Source: Acidovorax sp. GW101-3H11 (GTDB lineage: Bacteria; Pseudomonadota; Gammaproteobacteria; Burkholderiales; Burkholderiaceae_C). From it: a DNA stretch of 46,444 nt. Below are positions 37,197-43,708 of the stretch, piece by piece (the first letter of the stretch is position 1; each line of letters starts with the position of its first letter). Under the pieces are notes generated by a model. It worked only from the letters and a program-made list of their open reading frames with translations. It made no database searches and was not told where the DNA came from. The position numbers and the translations under genes were made by a program. The stretch spans positions 45,100 through 91,543 of the forward strand of contig NZ_LUKZ01000028.1 in assembly GCF_001633105.1 (NCBI RefSeq), read 5' to 3'.

Positions 37197-38039
37197 TCAG
37201 CCGGGCGCCTGGGCCTGCTCGCAGTGCACCTGCAGCAGTTCTCGGTCGGCCAGCGTGGCGCCGAACCGCACGGCGCTCAGGCAGCCGCCCCACACGCAGC
37301 CGGTGTCCAGCCCCAGCAGGTCGCTGCGGTTGAGCCAGCCCAGGGTGGACCAGTGCCCAAAGGCCATCACGGTGCCCGCCGTGCGGCGGCCCGGCACATC
37401 GAACCAGGGCATGAGCCCGGGCGGCGCGGCGCTGGCGCTTTCGGTGCTCTCAAAATCCATCACCCCGTCGGCCGAGCAAAAGCGCAGCCGGGTGAGGGCG
37501 TTCACGATCACGCGCAGGCGGTCGGTGCCGGTGAGCGAGTCGCTCCAGCGGTCGGGGGTGTTGCCATACATGGCCTGCAAGAAGGCGGGCAGCTCGGGGC
37601 TGCGCAACACGGCCTGCACTTCGTCGGCATAGGCCAGCGTGTCGGCCGCCGACCAGGCGGGCAGCACACCGGCATGCACCATCAGCAAGGTCTGCCCGGC
37701 ATGCTCGTGCGCGCGGGCCAGGGGCTGCTGGCGCACCCAGGCGAGCAGGGCCTCGCGGTCGGGGGCGTCCAGCACCGAGGCCAGCGTGTCGCGCCGCGAA
37801 GGCTTGCGCGCCCCTGCGGCGGCGGCCAGCAGGTGCAGGTCGTGGTTGCCCAGCAGGCAGCGGATCGCGTCGCCATGGCGCATGCTGCGGCGCAGCACGG
37901 CGGCCGAATCGGGCCCCCGGTTGACCAGGTCGCCCAGCAGGTAAACGGTGTCGCGGCTGGCAGAAAAGCCGATGGTGTCCAGCAGGCGACCCAGGGCGCT
38001 GTCGCAGCCCTGGATATCGCCGATGCAATAAATAGCCAT
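37197..38039 (-). CDS. apaH: Symmetrical bis(5'-nucleosyl)-tetraphosphatase
   Basis: It hydrolyses Ap4A to two ADP. The 280-aa metallophosphatase aligns in order with E. coli ApaH from memory: GDIQG (7-11), GDLVNRGPDS, GNHDLHLLA, VHAGVLPAWS, MYGNTPDRWS, ALTRLRFCS, AFGHWS and LDTGCVWGG. The ATG at 38039 starts the conserved MAIYCIGDIQGC; the frame stays open further upstream without family similarity. Its end is 20 bp from the convergent nosX stop. Confidence 0.93.
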   Translation of the reverse strand: MAIYCIGDIQGCDSALGRLLDTIGFSASRDTVYLLGDLVNRGPDSAAVLRRSMRHGDAIRCLLGNHDLHLLAAAAGARKPSRRDTLASVLDAPDREALLAWVRQQPLARAHEHAGQTLLMVHAGVLPAWSAADTLAYADEVQAVLRSPELPAFLQAMYGNTPDRWSDSLTGTDRLRVIVNALTRLRFCSADGVMDFESTESASAAPPGLMPWFDVPGRRTAGTVMAFGHWSTLGWLNRSDLLGLDTGCVWGGCLSAVRFGATLADRELLQVHCEQAQAPG

Positions 38040-38372
38040 GGTGTCGTGGGGAGGGGATGGAGTGTGGATTTTCTGCCGAGATGGTGGTGGATTACACCAG
38101 GGGTGCAGCAGGGTGCTCAACAAGCCGCCTCGTCCGTGCGGGGCCCCAGTTGGGTGCCGGAGATATTCATGAAAAGGCGCTGAAGTACCCCTCCCGGGGG
38201 GCTTGAAAAAAGCAAACACTCCCCAATGCAAGGCCTCGGTATTCGCACTGAATGAATATAGACCCCTGTTATTTGTGGTTTTCTCGGAGAAATTTGCAGG
38301 CCGTGCTTCCCTGTTGAGGGATTATTCCTATAATCGCGTTGTCACCAACCTCACACTTCTTATTCAGACACC
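38040..38372. promoter_or_regulatory. 333-bp gap: divergent promoters of apaH and H-NS gene
   Basis: No gene is seen. The right part (38255-38372) is clearly more AT-rich than its surroundings, as usual upstream of hns-like genes. A perfect -10, TATAAT, lies at 38329-38334, with a poor -35 (CTTCCC, 17 bp upstream at 38306-38311). The start codon follows 38 bp after the -10. The left part holds a GC palindrome (CCCCTCCCGGGGGG near 38190-38203). Confidence 0.6.
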
Positions 38373-38675
38373 ATGACCAGCTACAAAGAACTTTTGAAGC
38401 AGCGGGAAGCCCTTGAGCAACAAATCAGCGAAGCACGGCGCCGCGAGTTGTCGGATGCTGTTTCCCAGGTTCGGGCACTGGTCGCCGAATATGGCCTGAC
38501 CGCCCAGGATGTATTCCCTGCTGGCAAGGCCGCAGGCAAAACCGGCCGCAGCTCCACGGCAGGCTCCAAGGTGGCACCCAAGTACCGCGACCCCGCCACC
38601 GGCCAGACCTGGACCGGCCGTGGCAAGGCGCCCAAGTGGATTCAAAACGAAAACCGCGAGAAGTTCGCCATTTGA
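38373..38675 (+). CDS. H-NS-family nucleoid-associated DNA-binding protein
   Basis: A 100-aa H-NS-like silencer. The N-terminal half (about 5-45) is a charged coiled coil for oligomerisation. The C-terminal domain (about 68-92) has KYRDPATGQTWTGRGKAPKW, the typical beta-proteobacterial H-NS DNA-binding loop (TWTGRGKxPxW). A strong -10 lies upstream and a strong terminator follows directly, so it is monocistronic. Confidence 0.93.
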   Translation: MTSYKELLKQREALEQQISEARRRELSDAVSQVRALVAEYGLTAQDVFPAGKAAGKTGRSSTAGSKVAPKYRDPATGQTWTGRGKAPKWIQNENREKFAI

Positions 38676-38695
38676 TGGGCTACAACTCCCACCAC

Positions 38696-38724
38696 AAAAA
38701 AGCCCGCTGATGCGGGCTTTTTTT
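38696..38724 (+). terminator. Intrinsic terminator of the H-NS gene
   Basis: A 12-bp stem AAAAAAGCCCGC / GCGGGCTTTTTT around TGAT is followed by T. It is symmetrical, so it could also stop transcription arriving from the right. Confidence 0.93.
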
Positions 38725-38834
38725 ATGGGTGCGCGCAGGGGGTTTAAGCGTGGCTGCAAGCAGCCTTCCCCCCAAGACCGACATGCTGCGGATCTGTCTG
38801 TATCCGCAGATCTGTATCAGCGGGTTGGTAGGCT

Positions 38835-39710
38835 TCAGCCGCCGGTATTTTGCTGCCGGGCCAGTTCGCGCAGTGCGTTGGCGGTGAAATCGTCGGCCGG
38901 AAAGAACGACTCCACAGCCAGCTCCTGCAATGTCACATCCACCGGGGTGCCGAATATCGTGGTGGTGCTGATAAGCGACAACATGCCGTGCACGCTCTCG
39001 AAACAAAACGGCATGACCACGCCCAGCATTTCTCCGGCCAAAACCAGTGGCGTGGTTTCTTCGGGGGCGGGGTATTCCTGCAACTCGGCCTGCAAGGCGA
39101 TCAGGGTGGGGTCGGCCGTGGCCTGGATTTGCTGGCGCAGGCGCTCGAACAGGTGCGCGCGCCATTGCGCCAGGTTTGCAATGCGGGGTGCCAGGCCCTG
39201 GGGGTGCAGGCTCAGGCGAAACACATTGATGGGCGGCGCCAGCAGCTCGGGGCTGACATGGGCAGACAACAGGGCCAGCGCGGCGCGGTTGGTGGCCACC
39301 ACGTTCCAGCAGCGGTCGAGCGCAATCGCGGGGCAGGGCTCGTGGCCCTTGAGCACCAGCTCCACCGCCTGGCGGGCGGCGGCCAGGGCGGGGTCGTCCA
39401 GCGCGCGTTCGCGGTACATGGGTGCATAGCCCGCCGCCACCAGCAGGGCGTTGCGCTCGCGCAGCGGGATGGCCAGGCGCTCGCACAGGCGCAGCACCAT
39501 GTCGCGGCTGGGGTTGGTGCGGCCGGTTTCCATGAAGCTCACGTGGCGTGTGGAGATGTCCGCCTCGTCGGCCAGTTCCAGCTGGCTCAGGTGGCGCTGC
39601 TGGCGCCAGGTGCGCAGGTGGTCGCCAAACGAGGCGGGCCCCGCAGCTGCCACGCGGTGCGGCAGGGGATGGCGCGGGGGACGGTGCGGTGCGGAGTTGG
39701 TGGAGGTCAT
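38835..39710 (-). CDS. XRE-family regulator with MmyB-like (MLTR) ligand domain
   Basis: A 291-aa transcriptional regulator. An HTH_XRE domain (about 28-90) contains LRTWRQQRHLSQLELADEAD and STRHVSFMETGRTNPSR. A PAS-like MmyB/MLTR ligand-binding domain (about 110-280) has the family patches CPAIALDRCWNVVATN and NVFRLSLHPQGLAPRI. It is divergent from a small membrane-protein gene (122-bp gap), which it may control. Confidence 0.9.
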   Translation of the reverse strand: MTSTNSAPHRPPRHPLPHRVAAAGPASFGDHLRTWRQQRHLSQLELADEADISTRHVSFMETGRTNPSRDMVLRLCERLAIPLRERNALLVAAGYAPMYRERALDDPALAAARQAVELVLKGHEPCPAIALDRCWNVVATNRAALALLSAHVSPELLAPPINVFRLSLHPQGLAPRIANLAQWRAHLFERLRQQIQATADPTLIALQAELQEYPAPEETTPLVLAGEMLGVVMPFCFESVHGMLSLISTTTIFGTPVDVTLQELAVESFFPADDFTANALRELARQQNTGG

Positions 39711-39832
39711 GGCCGCATCCTAGGTGCAAACCGCGCACGGGCCATTACCTGCCAGGTCATCGACGGCATGCGCCGGGGCGGGAACGATGGAGGCCTCTTT
39801 CATCCGTTGTTTCATCCACCAAGGAGCTTTCC

Positions 39833-40243
39833 ATGTTCGCCAACCTGATGTCTTCTCCCCGATTCCTGCGTGCCGTGGTCTGGTTCGATGCCTCGACGGG
39901 CGTCTTGCTGGGCGCGCTGCACCTGCTGCTTACCGCACCGCTGGCCGAGTGGCTGGGTTTGCCTGCAGGGCTGCTGCAGGCCACGGGCGTGATGCTGCTG
40001 GGCTACGCCGCGCTGGCCATCGCGATTGCCCGGTCCGAACCCATGCCCCGGGGCTGGCTGTGGGTGCTGATCGGGGGCAACCTGGCCTGGGCGGCGGCCA
40101 GCCTGGTGCTGCTGCTGGGCTCCACGCTCACGCCCACGCTGCTGGGCCAGGCCTATCTGCTGGTGCATGTGGTGTCGGTGGCGCTGCTGGCCGAGCTGCA
40201 GTGGTGGGGCGTGCGCCGCCTGCGTGTGTGGGCAGCGGCGTGA
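39833..40243 (+). CDS. Small four-helix membrane protein, unknown function
   Basis: A 136-aa protein with four hydrophobic segments (about 20-35, 48-66, 74-95, 102-122). AAGGAG about 7 bp before the ATG is a strong ribosome-binding site. I recognise no catalytic motif. It is divergent from the XRE/MLTR regulator gene, which suggests regulation by it. It could be a DoxX- or DUF-type small membrane protein. Confidence 0.7.
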   Translation: MFANLMSSPRFLRAVVWFDASTGVLLGALHLLLTAPLAEWLGLPAGLLQATGVMLLGYAALAIAIARSEPMPRGWLWVLIGGNLAWAAASLVLLLGSTLTPTLLGQAYLLVHVVSVALLAELQWWGVRRLRVWAAA

Positions 40244-40261
40244 TGGTGCATAACTGTTTGC

Positions 40262-40316
40262 TATACAAAATATAGCTAACTTTGCTTGTCTATCAGGCGG
40301 AAACGGCCATTTTTGT
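40262..40316 (+). repeat. Dispersed ~50-bp repeat copy
   Basis: It reads CAAAATATAGCTAACTTTGC, TTGTCTATCAGGCGGAAACGG, then CCATTTTTG on the plus strand, a clear family member. It lies between the small membrane protein and acnA. Confidence 0.75.
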
Positions 40317-40441
40317 TGGATAAATGCCACCCTCCCCATGGCGGGGGGCCGCCGCCACACCCCGGGGTGGTAAGGCCCCACGATTGCACCGCCATGCAGG
40401 ACTGCCAGAATAGGTCGTGTTGCCTTTCACAGGAGTCCGCC

Positions 40442-43384
40442 ATGGCCACTTCACGCAAGTCGTCGCCCCAGCCCGCCCGCCACGCGTTTGCCAACACCCT
40501 CAAGAGCTTCAGGACAGCGTCTGGCAAAGACGGCCAGTTCTACTCGCTGCCCGCGTTGGCCAAACAGTTTCCAGAAATCAAGCGCCTGCCGGTGTCGATC
40601 CGCATCGTGCTCGAATCGGTGCTGCGCAACTGCGATGGCCGCAAGGTGACGCCGGAGCATGTGGAGCAGCTGGCCCGCTGGGCGCCGAATGCCGAGCGCA
40701 AGGACGAGATCCCCTTTGTTGTCTCGCGCGTGGTGCTGCAGGACTTCACCGGTGTGCCGCTGCTGGCCGACCTGGCCGCCATGCGCAGCGTGGCTGCCAA
40801 GCTGGGCAAGAACCCCAAGAAGATCGAACCCCTGGTGCCCGTGGACCTGGTGGTGGACCACTCCATCATGATCGACCACTACGGCAAGAAGAACTCGCTC
40901 GACCTCAACATGAAGCTCGAATTCCAGCGCAACCGCGAGCGCTACGAGTTCATGAAATGGGGCATGCAGGCCTTTGACACCTTTGGCGTGGTGCCGCCGG
41001 GCTTTGGCATCGTGCACCAGGTCAACCTCGAATACCTGGCGCGTGGGGTGCACAAGCGCAAGGACGGCGTTTTCTACCCCGACACCCTGGTGGGCACCGA
41101 CAGCCACACCACCATGATCAACGGCATCGGCGTGGTGGGCTGGGGCGTGGGCGGCATCGAGGCCGAGGCCGCCATGCTGGGCCAGCCGGTGTATTTCCTC
41201 ACGCCCGATGTGGTGGGCTTTGAGATGACCGGGCGGCTGCGCGAAGGCGTGACGGCCACCGACCTGGTGCTCACGGTGACCGAGCTGCTGCGCAAGCACA
41301 AGGTGGTGGGCAAGTTTGTCGAATTTTTTGGCGAAGGCACGCGCACCCTGGCGCTGCCCGACCGCGCCACCATCGGCAACATGGCGCCGGAGTACGGCGC
41401 CACCATGGGCTTCTTCCCGGTCGATGAAAAGACCATCGACTACTTCCAGGGCACGGGCCGCACCAAGGCCGAGATCGAAGCCTTCGAGGCCTACTTCAAG
41501 GCCCAAGGGCTGTTCGGCGTGCCGCTGGCGGGCGAGGTGGACTACTCGCAGGTGGTGACGCTGGATCTGGGCAGCGTCACCCCCAGCCTGGCCGGCCCCA
41601 AGCGCCCGCAAGACCGCATCGAGCTGGGCCAGGTCAGCCGCCAGTTTGCCGACCTGTTCAGCCAGCCCGCCGCACACAACGGCTTCAACCGCCCGGCCGA
41701 GCTGCTGCACACGCGGTTCCACATCCACCGCGCGGCCGAGGTGGTGGCCGACGTGACGCCGGACGGCAAACCCACCCCGGCGGGCGCACCGCGTTCGGTG
41801 GTGGAGATGGAGGCCAACAAACCGGCCCTGGCCACCGCGCATGCCGAGGCCCGCAGCGCCACGCTGCCCGCCAGGGGCGCCGACCCCACTGTGGGCAATG
41901 GCGATGTGCTGATTGCCGCCATCACCAGCTGCACCAACACCAGCAACCCCAGCGTGCTGCTGGCGGCAGGCCTTTTGGCCAAGAAGGCGGTGGAGGCAGG
42001 GCTCAAGGTGCAGCCGCACATCAAGACCTCGCTCGCGCCCGGCTCGCGCATCGTGACCGAGTACCTCAGCGAAACCGGCCTGCTGCCGTACCTGGAAAAA
42101 CTGGGTTTCTCGATTGCGGGCTACGGCTGCACCACCTGCATCGGCAACGCGGGCGACCTCACGCCCGAGCTGAACGAGGCCATCACCCAGAACGACCTGG
42201 TGTGCGCGGCCGTGCTGTCGGGCAACCGCAACTTCGAGGCGCGCATCCACCCCAACCTCAAGGCCAACTTTCTGGCCAGCCCGCCGCTGGTGGTGGCCTA
42301 CGCCATTGCGGGCACGGTGCTCAAGGACCTGATGACCGAGCCCGTGGGCCAAGGCAAGGGCGGCAAAGACATCTACCTGGGCGACATCTGGCCCAGCAGC
42401 GACGAGGTGCATGCGCTGCTGAAGTTCGCGATGAAGGGCAAGGCCTTCCGCGACAACTACGCCAAGGTGGCGACCGACCCCGGCAAGCTGTGGGAGAAGA
42501 TCCAGGGCGTGAGCGGCACGGCCTACACCTGGCCCGCCAGCACCTACATTGCCGAGCCGCCGTTTTTTGCCCAGTTTGCTCTTGAAAAAGGAGCTAATAA
42601 GGCAAGCGGGACGCGCGGAGAAGGCCAAAAAGATGCCCAACTTCCGTCGGTGATGGGCGCGCGCATCATGGCGCTGTTTGGCGACTCCATCACCACCGAC
42701 CACATCTCGCCCGCAGGCTCCATCAAGGAAAGCTCGCCCGCAGGCCAGTGGCTGCTGCAGCACGGCGTGCAAAAGGCCGACTTCAACAGCTACGGCGCGC
42801 GGCGCGGCAACCACGACGTGATGGTGCGCGGCACCTTTGCCAATGTGCGCATCAAGAACCTGATGATTCCGCCCACGGCCGACGGCTCGCGCGAAGAGGG
42901 CGGGGTGACGGTGTTCCAGAACGAGGGGGCGTTGCAGGGCGAGAAGATGTTCATCTTCGACGCTGCCATGCAGTACATGGCCCAGGGCACGCCCACCGTG
43001 GTGTTTGCGGGCGAGGAATATGGCACCGGCTCCAGCCGCGACTGGGCCGCCAAGGGTACGCAGCTGCTGGGCATCAAGGCCGTGGTGGCGCGCAGCTTCG
43101 AGCGCATCCACCGCTCCAACCTGGTGGGCATGGGCGTGCTGCCGCTGCAATTCAAGGCGGGCGACTCGTGGGAGACGCTGGGCCTCACGGGCAACGAGGT
43201 CATCGACGTGCTGCCCGACCCCGCGCTCACCCCGCAGAGCGATGCCCGGCTGGTCATCCGCCGCGCCGATGGCACAGTGCGCGAAGTGGTGGTCACGCTG
43301 CGCATCGACACCCCCATCGAGGTGGACTACTACCGTGCCGGGGGCATCCTGCCCTTTGTACTGCGGCAATTGCTGGAGGGCTGA
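40442..43384 (+). CDS. acnA: Aconitate hydratase A
   Basis: A TCA-cycle enzyme isomerising citrate and isocitrate through a [4Fe-4S] cluster. The product is 980 aa, about 90 longer than E. coli AcnA. Cluster Cys are in SCTNTSNP and [10 protein letters not shown]. Other patches are [35 protein letters not shown] and [12 protein letters not shown]. Two additions explain most of the extra length: an Ala/Arg-rich segment at about 405-485 before the first cluster Cys, and a short linker at about 712-731 encoded by a dispersed repeat copy just before the swivelling domain. CAGGAG precedes the ATG. Its stop overlaps the first base of a 161-bp hairpin element. Confidence 0.95.
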   Translation: MATSRKSSPQPARHAFANTLKSFRTASGKDGQFYSLPALAKQFPEIKRLPVSIRIVLESVLRNCDGRKVTPEHVEQLARWAPNAERKDEIPFVVSRVVLQDFTGVPLLADLAAMRSVAAKLGKNPKKIEPLVPVDLVVDHSIMIDHYGKKNSLDLNMKLEFQRNRERYEFMKWGMQAFDTFGVVPPGFGIVHQVNLEYLARGVHKRKDGVFYPDTLVGTDSHTTMINGIGVVGWGVGGIEAEAAMLGQPVYFLTPDVVGFEMTGRLREGVTATDLVLTVTELLRKHKVVGKFVEFFGEGTRTLALPDRATIGNMAPEYGATMGFFPVDEKTIDYFQGTGRTKAEIEAFEAYFKAQGLFGVPLAGEVDYSQVVTLDLGSVTPSLAGPKRPQDRIELGQVSRQFADLFSQPAAHNGFNRPAELLHTRFHIHRAAEVVADVTPDGKPTPAGAPRSVVEMEANKPALATAHAEARSATLPARGADPTVGNGDVLIAAITSCTNTSNPSVLLAAGLLAKKAVEAGLKVQPHIKTSLAPGSRIVTEYLSETGLLPYLEKLGFSIAGYGCTTCIGNAGDLTPELNEAITQNDLVCAAVLSGNRNFEARIHPNLKANFLASPPLVVAYAIAGTVLKDLMTEPVGQGKGGKDIYLGDIWPSSDEVHALLKFAMKGKAFRDNYAKVATDPGKLWEKIQGVSGTAYTWPASTYIAEPPFFAQFALEKGANKASGTRGEGQKDAQLPSVMGARIMALFGDSITTDHISPAGSIKESSPAGQWLLQHGVQKADFNSYGARRGNHDVMVRGTFANVRIKNLMIPPTADGSREEGGVTVFQNEGALQGEKMFIFDAAMQYMAQGTPTVVFAGEEYGTGSSRDWAAKGTQLLGIKAVVARSFERIHRSNLVGMGVLPLQFKAGDSWETLGLTGNEVIDVLPDPALTPQSDARLVIRRADGTVREVVVTLRIDTPIEVDYYRAGGILPFVLRQLLEG
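42578..42635 (+). repeat. Dispersed ~50-bp repeat copy inside acnA
   Basis: It reads TTGAAAAAGGAGCTAATAAG, GCAAGCGGGACGCGCGGAG, then AAGGCCAAAAAG, in frame within acnA. It encodes [18 protein letters not shown], a charged linker between the catalytic core and the swivelling domain, where E. coli AcnA has a shorter joint. Confidence 0.65.
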
Positions 43385-43544
43385 GAAGGTGTGAACGAAC
43401 CCGCCATGCCCGCTCATCCCGCCAAAACACACCCGCTCGTCGTTGCCAATGCTCGCCATAGCCCGCGCTATGGCTGCGCTTTGCGCCTAGATCGGGCGCG
43501 TTTTGGCGGCCTGCTCGGGCACGCCGGGTTCATTCACACCTTCT
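43384..43544 (+). repeat. 161-bp stop-codon-abutting hairpin element
   Basis: It starts AGAAGGTGTGAACGAACCCG at the last base of the acnA stop and ends CGGGTTCATTCACACCTTCT. The outer arms are about 29 bp with three differences. Inner arms CCGCCAAAACACACCCG / CGGGCGCGTTTTGGCGG follow, and an apical hairpin CCATAGC-CCGC-GCTATGG. It shares the boxes CGTCGTTGC and GCGCCTAG, on either side of the apical part, with the two 112-bp elements. Confidence 0.88.
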
Positions 43545-43556
43545 GAGCGGTTGCTC

Positions 43557-43582
43557 AACGGGGCTTCGGCCCCGTTTTTCTT
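43557..43582 (+). terminator. Intrinsic terminator after acnA
   Basis: The stem CGGGGC-TTCG-GCCCCG (43559-43574) has a UUCG-type tetraloop and five T. It lies just beyond the 161-bp hairpin element, so acnA transcripts would contain that element in their 3' region. Confidence 0.92.
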
Positions 43583-43708
43583 GGGGTGGCCCAGGAGGTT
43601 GCGACCGGTGGCGGCGGTCTGGTCATTTCCTTACGCCTCGATACACTTGTGGCGTACTTCCGGAATCACACCCCGCCCCGCTTCTGCACCGCTCTCCCCA
43701 CGCTGCCC

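Noticed and set aside
40451..43459. About 1000-codon open frame antisense to acnA
   Set aside because: It is a shadow of codon bias in acnA; the translation is low-complexity His/Gly/Val-rich without recognisable domains.
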